NCBI GenBank assembly: GCA_934654805.1
Contig: CAKUGW010000142.1
Span: forward strand, 1 to 6,889
Reading direction: 5' to 3'
Origin: an uncultured Kiritimatiellota bacterium
Lineage (GTDB): Bacteria > Verrucomicrobiota > Kiritimatiellia > RFP12 > UBA1067
Length of the DNA: 6,889 bases
A model generated the notes under the pieces. It was not told the DNA's origin. It made no database searches and was given only the letters and a program-made list of their open reading frames with translations. The position numbers were made by a program, and so were the translations under genes. This document shows positions 1 through 6,218 of the stretch, in pieces (within the stretch, counting starts at the first letter, position 1; every line of letters begins with the position of its first letter).

Positions 1-918
1 ATCGACGGCGGCACGATGGACGCGCATCCGTCGGCCCTGACGCGCGGCAACGTCATCACGGACTGCGAAATCGGCGACTACGGCCTGGACTGGGCTTCGG
101 CCTGCGGCATTCTCGTCAAGCACGCGGCGGAGAACGTCATTGCGCATAACAGGATCCACGACGGCTACTACACGGCCATCTCCATTGGCTGGGTGTGGGG
201 CTACGGCGATTCGGTGTCGCGCGGCAATGTCGTCGAGCATAACCTGGTTGAGAACATCGGCAAGGGCCTCCTGAACGACATGGGAGGCATCTACACCTTG
301 GGACTGCAGCCCGGCGGCGTCGTCCGCAACAACGTCGTCCGGGGCATTCGCAGCTGGAGCTACGGCGGCCACGCAATCTACTGCGACGAAGGATCGCAGG
401 GGGTTCTCATCGAGAACAACCTCTGCTATGACGCGCCAGACGTCTTCTACATTCACTACGCGCGCGAACTGACCGTGCGAAACAACATCTTTGCCCTCTC
501 GTCACATTGCGTGATGCGCGGCTGCATGATGGAGCCGCATGTCAGCGGCTACTTGCACGGGAACATTTTCTACTGTACGCAGGGACGCTTCCGGATGCCG
601 TGGGAGCAGTGGCTGAATCCCGAGAGCTATGCGTTTGCCGCAAAGCTGAAGCAGTATGCGCCGCCTCGACGGCAGCGGGACCATCTGATCGCGGACTGGA
701 ACCTGTTCTGGAATCCGAACGGGACGGAGGAGGCGGCGGTTCGGCAGTTCCGCGAAGGGCGCGTGAACGAGCATTCCCTTTGGGCCGATCCGAAGTTCGT
801 CGATCCTGAAAACGGGGATTTTGGCCTGCGGCCGGATTCGCCGGCATTCGCGTTGGGGTTCGAGCCGCTGGACGTTTCGCAGGTCGGGCCGAGGAAGGCG
901 TTTGCACAGGACAAATGA
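1..918 (+). CDS. Right-handed parallel beta-helix protein, putative exported glycan-active enzyme (5' end missing)
   Basis: The frame is open from base 1 and ends at TGA 916-918, so the N-terminus lies outside the window; the ATG at 16 falls within repeat sequence and is probably an internal Met. The visible part shows the N- and V-rich rungs of PbH1/beta_helix repeats, such as GNVITDCEIGDYG, ENVIAHNRIHDG, GNVVEHNLVENIG, GVVRNNVVRGI, GVLIENNLCYDA and LTVRNNIFAL. Counting from the ATG at 16, DMGGIYTLG lies at 88-96 and YCDEGS at 122-127, blocks I associate with GH141-like beta-helix proteins of PVC bacteria and Bacteroides. The end (258-291), with DPKFVDPENGDFGLRPDSPA and then FEPLDVSQVG, is the usual closing segment of this group, so the 3' end is intact. 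Such proteins cleave polysaccharides outside the cytoplasm. The family is inferred from motif memory; glycosidase versus lyase cannot be decided. It probably shares a transcript with the glycosidase gene 13 bases downstream. Confidence 0.85.
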   Translation: MDGGTMDAHPSALTRGNVITDCEIGDYGLDWASACGILVKHAAENVIAHNRIHDGYYTAISIGWVWGYGDSVSRGNVVEHNLVENIGKGLLNDMGGIYTLGLQPGGVVRNNVVRGIRSWSYGGHAIYCDEGSQGVLIENNLCYDAPDVFYIHYARELTVRNNIFALSSHCVMRGCMMEPHVSGYLHGNIFYCTQGRFRMPWEQWLNPESYAFAAKLKQYAPPRRQRDHLIADWNLFWNPNGTEEAAVRQFREGRVNEHSLWADPKFVDPENGDFGLRPDSPAFALGFEPLDVSQVGPRKAFAQDK

Positions 919-922
919 AAGG
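918..922 (+). promoter_or_regulatory. Ribosome binding site deciding the start of the glycosidase gene
   Basis: AAAGG begins on the last base of the upstream stop codon and ends 9 bases before ATG 932. It supports 932 as the start instead of the in-frame ATG at 821, which would overlap the upstream gene by about 100 bases and put 37 residues ahead of the signal peptide. Confidence 0.6.
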
Positions 923-931
923 CGGTTGCGT

Positions 932-3900
932 ATGGCATGTGAATGGATAGGCGTGGCGTTCCGGCGGAAAGCTTTCGGCCTTGCCGTCGGCGCAACGGTT
1001 GCGCTTGCCGCTCATGCGGCAATTGCGAACGAGAAGGCGGACGTTGACAAAACGTGCGAAAAGGCGCGCAATCTCGTGCCGAACGCGTCGTTTGACCTGG
1101 GGACGGTCGGCTGGCACGTGCTGACGAAGCGCGAGCGTCTCGCGGACTGGACGTGCGCGGACGTCGCCACGCCATGGGGACAGGCCCCGGCCGACGGGCG
1201 GGGACAGGCCCTGCGCGTGACCGTGCCGGCGGACGCTTCGGTGCGCATCACGTCCGAGGCGATGCCCCTGAAGCCGGGCGCGACGTATGCCGTCTCGGCC
1301 TGGATGCGCGCCGAGACGCCTGGGCGGACATCCCTCGGACTCGCGGGACCTCTGCCGTCAGACTGGTGGAACGGCTCGACGAAGGGCTTTGCCGTTTCGA
1401 CGAACTGGACGCGTTTCGGTGGGTCAATCACGGTGCCGCCGAACCATCACGAGGCCGTGTTCAGCGTCAGCTGGGCAAAGCCCGGCGCGGTGTGGCTGGA
1501 TGAGGTGATGGTGCGCGAGACGACGGCGGACGAATCCCCTGCGTCCGCCGTGTTCGCCCCGCGCGCCGCGGTCGAGGCCGGTTTTGCCCTGGACGACACC
1601 TACGCCGCGCCGGGGATGCGACGCGTGACTTTCCGTGCGGTGGACTGCGGAAAGGGCGGCTTGCGCACGTTCCGCCTCCGCGCGGAGCATCCCGCGACAG
1701 GATGGCGGATCGAAAAGCCCGTCACGCTCGACCTGAAGCCGGGCATCGCAGCGGAGGCGGCGGTCGAACTGGACTTGAACCGCTGCGGCAAACTGCGCCT
1801 GACGGCGGATGCGCCGGGGACGATTCCGGCGGCGCTCGCGATTCTGACGCCGCTTGACGGGCCGTTGCCGAAACTGGGCGACGAATTCTCCGTCGGCGTG
1901 AACGAGACGGGCGTCTTTCCGCCGCACGGCAGCTGGGCGCAGCGGTTCTGCGGCATCGACGGACGGGATTTCGCGGCGCACATGGCGCTTCTCCGGGCGT
2001 GCGGCGTCCAGCACCTGCGCGTCTTCAACGAGGACTACGGGCACTTCCCCGTGCTCAGCCCGTCGCGCGGCACGTTTGACGCGACGACGCTGGAGCCGTT
2101 TCTCGCCGCGCTCGAGAAGTCGGGGATGCCGGCCTATTTCACGATGAAGTTCTCGCTCGGCCGTCTGCGCGATCTCTCGAAGTGGAAGCACTGGAGCGCC
2201 GCGAAGCGCAAAGACTGGTATCTTTTCCGCGAAAGCGTGCCGACGGGACGCGACACGCCGACGCGAAACCACGTCGAGATCCTGCCGGATGCGGCGGACG
2301 TCGCGGCCGTCTGCGGTGCGCTCGCGCGGGCGTGTCGCGGACGCGTCGCGTGGTACGAGCTCTTCAACGAGCCGAACCTTGACCTGAACGATCCGAAGGA
2401 CTGCGTACGCTACCAAAAGGCCGTCTGCGCGGCGATGAAGGCGGCCGATCCGGCCTGTCGGCTCGTGGGCGTCTGCACGACGCAGGACTTTGGCGTCAAC
2501 GACGCCGACATTTTCGCGCGCGGCTGTCTCGAAAACGGCATCGCCCCGTATCTGGACGCCCTCTCGTTTCATCCGTATGCGGTGGCGATGGACAACGGAC
2601 GTCTGTCCGCCGCGCCGTTCATTCGCACGTTTGCCGACCTCGTGAAGCCGTATCCGCATGTCGGGTTGTGGAATACGGAATGCTTCTACCTCTTGAACCG
2701 GCAGGACTATGCGGCGTGGCGAAAGAAGGACCCGCAGTTCCTGCGTCCGCAGAATCTCGTGCGGCGGACGATCATCGACCTTGGCGAGGGCCTGAAGGTC
2801 TCGACGTCGCTGCACGTCGGGCAGCTGTTCCAGCCGGATTTCGCGGAAATGACGCAGTTTGGCGGCAACATCTCGGGCCATCGCCTGGTGCCGACGGACG
2901 CGGCCGTCGGCCTCGCGGCGTTTGGCAAGGCGCTGACGGGAGCGACGTGCGTGCGGCCGCTGGCGAAGTCGCTCACGGAGGGCATGTGCGGCTACCTCTT
3001 CCGGCTCGCCGACGGACGCCCGGCTGCGGCGCTCTGGGCGTTTGAGGACATCCGCAGGTTTGTCGTCGAGACGTCCGCCGAAGTCATCGACATGTACGGC
3101 AATCGGCTGTCCGGCGATGGGGACAGACCCCGCCCAGACTGTGGGGACAGACCCCGCGCGGAGGGGGCCTGTCCCCAGGGAACGACGGAATACCTGATTG
3201 ACGAGCGGCCGCTTTATGTGATCGGAACGGGCGACGCAGAAGCGTTTTTCGGAACTTTGCGGATCCGGCCCGAAAAGCCGGCCCTCGTCAACGGTGCGCG
3301 GCGGATCGATGCCGAGACGGTTTCCGTTGAGCTTCTGAACCTGACGGACGGCGACCTGACCGTGCGGACGACGGTTGCGGACGATACGCATGATGTCGTC
3401 CTGACGGCCCGCGAGCGGCGCGCCGAGCGGTTCCGCGTCGTGGGGACAGGCCCCGGAGCTGGCGTGGGGACAGGCCCCGCGAGGCTGGACGTGACGTGCC
3501 GGACGGCGCGGCAGGAGGATGTCTTCTCGGTGCGCGTCGAGCCGACGCGGAAGACGGCGCGCGCCGGCGAGACGGTCACGGTCGGTCCGCTGTCGTTTTC
3601 GGTCGACCTGACGGAGGCGGGCGTGGTCGTGCGGGCGAAGACGGCGGACGCGACGCGCACGGTCGGCACGTACCGCGAGCCGTGGACGGGCGACACGATC
3701 GAGCTTTTCCTTGACGCCAATCCCGACACGCACCTCGATACCGCGCAGGGCGATGCGCCCGGCACGTTTCGGCTGTTCGTGCTGCCGCCGACGCCCGATC
3801 CGGCCGGCGCGCCGGGGCATCGCGCCCGCATGCTCGCGACCTGTACGCCAAGGTTCGACGTGCGCGGCATCGCGCAGCGCATTGATGCGGATGAACATGG

Positions 3901-4084
3901 GTTTGGCTGCCAGTTGACGATTCCATGGTCGCATTTCGGGGGCAGGCGCCTGGATGCGATCGGCTTCGACGTGATTGCCGACGACTTCGATCCGGCGGGG
4001 GCGCGTCCGCCGCAGCATCACGTCTGGAGCGGAGACACGGCCAACCACGAGTCGCGCTTCAAGTGGGGGCGAATCGTCCGATGA
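932..4084 (+). CDS. Exported multidomain glycoside hydrolase, clan GH-A-like, with CBM4/9-like and CBM9-like modules
   Basis: This 1050-residue protein should hydrolyse a polysaccharide or oligosaccharide outside the cytoplasm. Start 932 has an AAAGG site and gives a signal peptide (RRK, then a hydrophobic A/V/L stretch ending AHAAIA near residue 32). Residues 47-196 look like a CBM_4_9 jelly roll (NLVPNASFD, ALRVTV, YAVSAWMRAE, VWLDEVMVRE). A second beta domain covers about 205-315. From about 319 a (beta/alpha)8 barrel follows: YELFNEPNL carries the presumed acid/base E480, LSFHPY lies around H547, and GLWNTECF carries the presumed nucleophile E583. The 103-residue spacing suits a retaining clan-A enzyme (GH39/GH5-type layout), but I cannot fix the family or substrate. 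Beta domains follow to about 836, then a CBM9-like module at about 851-1050 (DTIELFLDANPD at 921, terminal HVWSG...KWGRIV). Seven copies of a 13-base palindrome sit inside the gene at residues 82-94, 730-749 and 837-849, all in likely loops or linkers. No frameshift is seen. Confidence 0.85.
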   Translation: MACEWIGVAFRRKAFGLAVGATVALAAHAAIANEKADVDKTCEKARNLVPNASFDLGTVGWHVLTKRERLADWTCADVATPWGQAPADGRGQALRVTVPADASVRITSEAMPLKPGATYAVSAWMRAETPGRTSLGLAGPLPSDWWNGSTKGFAVSTNWTRFGGSITVPPNHHEAVFSVSWAKPGAVWLDEVMVRETTADESPASAVFAPRAAVEAGFALDDTYAAPGMRRVTFRAVDCGKGGLRTFRLRAEHPATGWRIEKPVTLDLKPGIAAEAAVELDLNRCGKLRLTADAPGTIPAALAILTPLDGPLPKLGDEFSVGVNETGVFPPHGSWAQRFCGIDGRDFAAHMALLRACGVQHLRVFNEDYGHFPVLSPSRGTFDATTLEPFLAALEKSGMPAYFTMKFSLGRLRDLSKWKHWSAAKRKDWYLFRESVPTGRDTPTRNHVEILPDAADVAAVCGALARACRGRVAWYELFNEPNLDLNDPKDCVRYQKAVCAAMKAADPACRLVGVCTTQDFGVNDADIFARGCLENGIAPYLDALSFHPYAVAMDNGRLSAAPFIRTFADLVKPYPHVGLWNTECFYLLNRQDYAAWRKKDPQFLRPQNLVRRTIIDLGEGLKVSTSLHVGQLFQPDFAEMTQFGGNISGHRLVPTDAAVGLAAFGKALTGATCVRPLAKSLTEGMCGYLFRLADGRPAAALWAFEDIRRFVVETSAEVIDMYGNRLSGDGDRPRPDCGDRPRAEGACPQGTTEYLIDERPLYVIGTGDAEAFFGTLRIRPEKPALVNGARRIDAETVSVELLNLTDGDLTVRTTVADDTHDVVLTARERRAERFRVVGTGPGAGVGTGPARLDVTCRTARQEDVFSVRVEPTRKTARAGETVTVGPLSFSVDLTEAGVVVRAKTADATRTVGTYREPWTGDTIELFLDANPDTHLDTAQGDAPGTFRLFVLPPTPDPAGAPGHRARMLATCTPRFDVRGIAQRIDADEHGFGCQLTIPWSHFGGRRLDAIGFDVIADDFDPAGARPPQHHVWSGDTANHESRFKWGRIVR
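1176..1211 (+). repeat. Palindromic 13-mer repeat, site 1 (two direct copies)
   Basis: GGGGACAGGCCCC is at 1176-1188, and a 12-of-13 match (last C replaced by T) is at 1200-1211. The copies start 24 bases apart with spacer 1189-1199. They are read as WGQAP and RGQAL in the N-terminal CBM4/9-like domain. The second copy leads into ALRVTV, which looks like ordinary CBM sequence, so it could be native and only the first copy acquired. Confidence 0.75.
3119..3176 (+). repeat. Palindromic 13-mer repeat, site 2 (two direct and one inverted copy)
   Basis: GGGGACAGACCCC occurs at 3119-3131 and 3143-3155 (24-base period). The reverse complement form GGGGCCTGTCCCC lies at 3164-3176. The second and third copies can pair with one mismatch around the 8-base loop 3156-3163, a typical REP/BIME-style hairpin. 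They are read as GDRPR twice and then GACPQ, within an odd D/R/P-rich stretch between MYGNRLS and TEYLIDERPLYVIG, which would join naturally as adjacent beta-strands without it. Confidence 0.85.
3442..3478 (+). repeat. Palindromic 13-mer repeat, site 3 (two direct copies)
   Basis: GGGGACAGGCCCC is at 3442-3454 and 3466-3478, again 24 bases apart, with spacer 3455-3465. Both copies are read as VGTGP. They fall at the junction between the preceding beta domain (ending FRVV) and the C-terminal CBM9-like module (starting RLDVTC), so they form or extend an interdomain linker. Confidence 0.85.
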
Positions 4085-4098
4085 GGCTGTTGAAAAGT

Positions 4099-4124
4099 GC
4101 GCAAAATATAAGCGCGTTGTGCGC
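4099..4124. repeat. Imperfect inverted repeat in the intergenic gap
   Basis: GCGCAAAA (4099-4106) and TTGTGCGC (4117-4124) pair with one mismatch around a 10-base loop, starting 14 bases after the glycosidase stop. No T-run follows on either strand, so it is not a convincing intrinsic terminator; it might be an operator or a transcript-end hairpin. Confidence 0.3.
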
Positions 4125-4134
4125 CAAAGACAAG

Positions 4135-4151
4135 AAACGTTTTGGTAAAAT
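4135..4151 (+). promoter_or_regulatory. Candidate extended -10 promoter for the phosphatase gene, with adjacent palindrome
   Basis: TGG (4143-4145) directly followed by TAAAAT (4146-4151) matches an extended -10 element with five of six consensus bases in the hexamer. No good -35 box lies 16-18 bases upstream, which extended -10 promoters can tolerate. The perfect palindrome AAACGTTT (4135-4142) abuts the element and could be an operator. A transcript would start near 4158 and leave a leader of about 60 bases before ATG 4218. This is the AT-richest part of the window. The promoter is inferred from the sequence only. Confidence 0.4.
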
Positions 4152-4200
4152 ACAGGGTAATTTCAAAAAGGCACAACCAAAACCTTGAAAAGGCGTCGTG

Positions 4201-4206
4201 AAAGGA
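4201..4206 (+). promoter_or_regulatory. Ribosome binding site for ATG 4218
   Basis: AAAGGA ends 11 bases before ATG 4218, slightly long but usable. It favours 4218 over the in-frame TTG at 4185, whose nearest purine run is AAAAAGG around 4165-4171, more weakly placed. Confidence 0.45.
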
Positions 4207-4217
4207 CGTCAAGAGCG

Positions 4218-6218
4218 ATGAAAGACGCGAGAACAGCAGGTGCCAAGGCATGCGCGCGGACAGCCCGTCGGCGGCCCGCAGGCGTGCGCTCTCCGCTTTC
4301 CCTTAGGGGAGGAGGTCCCCTGCCCGCGCAGAGGCTTCTCGCGGCTCTCTGCGCTGCGTTGACGGCGTGTGCGCCAGGCGCGTCGGGCGGCGTCACCGTG
4401 CCGCCGACGCCCGCCGCCGACTGGGCGGCTGTCCCGGGCTTCAGCCTCGTTTCGCCGGCGGAAGGAGCGGCGGTTTCGCTTCACACGCCGTTGCAGGCGG
4501 CGTTCCTGTCGGCTTCGCGCGCCGACCGGCGCCGCCAGTTCACGAACGCCGTCCGCCGCGTCGAGCTGGCGGCGGGCGGGTGGCATCCGCAGCCGGTGAT
4601 GTTCGCCTGGACGTGGCGCGCGGCCGTGGGGACATTTCATCCCGTCTTCACGCTGGAGGTCGTGCGCGCGAAGGACGGCCTGCCGGTCGCGCTTGTCCGC
4701 ACCGCCGAGACGAACGCCGTCGTGGACAACCTGGACGTGGCGACGGCCTACCGCTGGCGCGTCACGCCCGTCATCGGCGGGCGCGCGGGCGCATCGCGTG
4801 AAGGGCGCTTCACGACGGACGTGAACGCGCCGCGCCTCGTGCGCGTGGACGGCGTCTACAACAGCCGCGACCTTGGCGGCTGGCGCGGGCTGGGCGGGCG
4901 GCGCGTCCGGCAGGGGCTCGTCTTCCGCACGGGCGGGCTGAACAACAACGCCACGACCGTCTACTGCACGGCGGAGGAGCTGGAAGCCGCCGACACGAAC
5001 GGCGTCCGAAGGGCGCGCGCGGCCGAGATCGCGAAGAGCCTCGCGTTCTGGTCGGCGCGGACGAACGGCTGGGACGGCGCGGGGCTGATGCGCGTGGACG
5101 TCGGCCGCGACTGGACGCTCTTCCGCGTGCCGGAGGCCGACTTCGTCGCGCGCGGGGGAGAGGAGAAGGCCGAGGCGCTGCGGGCGGTTCCGGCGACGTT
5201 TCTCGGCGCGGCGGCGGAGCGGCTGGCGCTGGACGCGAACGGCACGCACGTCTTTCCGTTCGACACGCGCGAGCGGCTCGTCATCTGCCGCGCGTTTGAC
5301 GCGCCGCAAGACGGCTACGCGGTCCTGGGCGCGAGCGCGGACTGGTTCTGGAGCCTGAGCCTCAACGGGCGGCCGGTCGCCGACTTCCGGGCGGGGAACC
5401 GCGGCAATCCGGGCGATGCGGCGGCGAACCGGATCCCGGTCGCCGTCCGTGCGGGGCGCAACCTGCTCGTGGCCGTCGTGAAGCACGGCATGGCCGGCTG
5501 CACGTGGAGCTGCCGGGGGCTGGAGCCGGGCGAGCCGGCGGCGTTCGCGTCCGCGCGGGCGGCGCGGGACCGTGAGCTGCTGGACGGCCTCCGAAAGGTC
5601 GTCAGGGGACGGCGTCGCGGGGCGGACTTCGTGACGGACGCGGGGCGGCGGCAGATGCTGGACGAGCTGGGCGTGCGCACGGAGATCGACTTGCGGACGG
5701 ACGAGGAGACGGCGGGAATGGACGGCTCGCCGCTGGGGCCGCGCTGCCGCTGGGCGCACATCTCGTCCAACGCCTACGCGGGGATGAAGACGCGGCAGGG
5801 GCGCGAGGCGTTCGCGGCGGCGTTCCGTCTTTTCCTCGATCCGGGCAACTACGCGATCGACTTCCACTGCATCGCCGGGCAGGACCGCACGGGCACGCTG
5901 TCGTTCATCCTGCTCGCGCTGCTGGGCGTCGGCGAGGAGGATCTCTACCGCGACTGGGAGGCGACGGCGTTCTGGAACAGGTCGACGCACTTCCGGCACG
6001 CGAACGCATTCGACCATCTTGTGGAATTCTTCGGGACGTTCGAGGGGACGACGCTGAACGACCGCGTCGAGGCGTACGTGAAGTCGTGCGGATTCACGGA
6101 GGAGGAGATCGCGCGCTTCCGGGAGCTGATGCTGGAGGAGGTCACAATCTGTTTTAACGCAAAGGGAAGAAACGCAAAGCACGCGAAGACGTCACAAAAA
6201 CAACAGGAGAAACAATGA
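4218..6218 (+). CDS. Exported protein tyrosine phosphatase (Y_phosphatase3-like) with FN3-like domain and an inserted beta-sandwich
   Basis: Residues here are numbered from the in-frame TTG at 4185; subtract 11 for the preferred ATG 4218 (666 residues). A long basic leader precedes the hydrophobic RLLAALCAALTAC, a signal peptide with a possible lipobox (LTAC, Cys62), so the product is probably exported and perhaps a lipoprotein. Residues about 79-215 resemble an FN3 domain (FTLEVVRA, ATAYRWRV, GRFTTD). The phosphatase begins with VYNSRDLGGW (224) and FRTGGL (247-252), resumes at about 479 with a strand ending in IDLRTDEET (D502), and carries the P-loop HCIAGQDRTG with nucleophile Cys562 and Arg568 (CX5R). 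The PtpB-type Lys of HCxAGKDRT is Gln566 here. The roughly 225-residue insert contains a beta-sandwich at about 338-450 (WFWSLSLNGRPV, VRAGRNLLVAVVKHG), like ligand-binding modules of PVC exported proteins. It should remove phosphate from tyrosine or another phosphoester outside the cytoplasm; the substrate is unknown. The last 25 residues or so are a basic NAK-rich tail that may be recruited intergenic repeat. The stop overlaps the next start (ATGA). Confidence 0.82.
   Translation: MKDARTAGAKACARTARRRPAGVRSPLSLRGGGPLPAQRLLAALCAALTACAPGASGGVTVPPTPAADWAAVPGFSLVSPAEGAAVSLHTPLQAAFLSASRADRRRQFTNAVRRVELAAGGWHPQPVMFAWTWRAAVGTFHPVFTLEVVRAKDGLPVALVRTAETNAVVDNLDVATAYRWRVTPVIGGRAGASREGRFTTDVNAPRLVRVDGVYNSRDLGGWRGLGGRRVRQGLVFRTGGLNNNATTVYCTAEELEAADTNGVRRARAAEIAKSLAFWSARTNGWDGAGLMRVDVGRDWTLFRVPEADFVARGGEEKAEALRAVPATFLGAAAERLALDANGTHVFPFDTRERLVICRAFDAPQDGYAVLGASADWFWSLSLNGRPVADFRAGNRGNPGDAAANRIPVAVRAGRNLLVAVVKHGMAGCTWSCRGLEPGEPAAFASARAARDRELLDGLRKVVRGRRRGADFVTDAGRRQMLDELGVRTEIDLRTDEETAGMDGSPLGPRCRWAHISSNAYAGMKTRQGREAFAAAFRLFLDPGNYAIDFHCIAGQDRTGTLSFILLALLGVGEEDLYRDWEATAFWNRSTHFRHANAFDHLVEFFGTFEGTTLNDRVEAYVKSCGFTEEEIARFRELMLEEVTICFNAKGRNAKHAKTSQKQQEKQ
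4305..4321 (+). repeat. Perfect hairpin with GGAGG in the loop, inside the leader-peptide coding region
   Basis: AGGGGA (4305-4310) and TCCCCT (4316-4321) form a perfect 6-base stem around the loop GGAGG (4311-4315), a Shine-Dalgarno core. In-frame CTG 4320-4322 follows by 4 bases, and translation from it would give a compact signal peptide (n-region PAQR, then the hydrophobic stretch). This may be an alternative start, a translational control element, or a distant relative of the GGGG/CCCC repeats in the upstream gene. Confidence 0.4.
4326..4354. repeat. 8-base inverted repeat in the signal-peptide coding region
   Basis: GCGCAGAG (4326-4333) and CTCTGCGC (4347-4354) are perfect reverse complements around a 13-base loop. 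It lies just after the GGAGG-loop hairpin, so the 5' end of this coding region can form two consecutive stem-loops. In DNA this GC-rich the function is uncertain. Confidence 0.3.
6156..6188 (+). repeat. Short AACGCAAAG direct repeats at the 3' end of the phosphatase gene
   Basis: AACGCAAAG occurs exactly at 6156-6164 and 6171-6179, followed by the degenerate CACGCGAAG at 6180-6188. They encode the NAK and HAK units of the terminal tail. The purine-rich, lower-GC composition differs from the rest of the gene and resembles intergenic low-complexity sequence more than coding sequence. Confidence 0.5.
6205..6209 (+). promoter_or_regulatory. Strong ribosome binding site of the glycine-rich protein gene
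   Basis: AGGAG ends 5 bases before ATG 6215 and lies inside the last codons of the upstream gene. It is the clearest conventional Shine-Dalgarno in the window and fixes this start. Confidence 0.75.

Noticed and set aside
821..931. N-terminal extension of the glycosidase from ATG 821
   Set aside because: It would overlap the coding end of the beta-helix gene, add an Arg-rich segment and bury the signal peptide; ATG 932 has its own AAAGG site.
1099..1111. TGGGGACGGTCGG near the CBM start as a degenerate repeat copy
   Set aside because: It encodes part of NASFDLGTVGW, normal conserved CBM4/9 sequence, and lacks the CCCC half.
1424..4048. A very long antisense open frame (874 codons) opposite the glycosidase gene
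   Set aside because: Its product is Arg/His-rich low-complexity sequence with no recognisable domain, while the + strand has a signal peptide, catalytic motifs and CBMs. Long antisense frames are expected opposite genes with high GC at third codon positions.
4099..4124. Rho-independent terminator after the glycosidase gene
   Set aside because: The stem is short and imperfect, and no T-run follows on either strand.
4627..4643. TGGGGACATTTCATCCC in the phosphatase gene as an eighth copy of the 13-mer
   Set aside because: Only the GGGGACA half matches, the centre and spacing differ, and there is no partner copy 24 bases away. It may be a distant variant, but chance in GC-rich DNA is sufficient.
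4209..6182. A 657-codon antisense open frame opposite the phosphatase gene
   Set aside because: It has the same Arg-rich shadow composition, and the + strand encodes an intact CX5R phosphatase motif.
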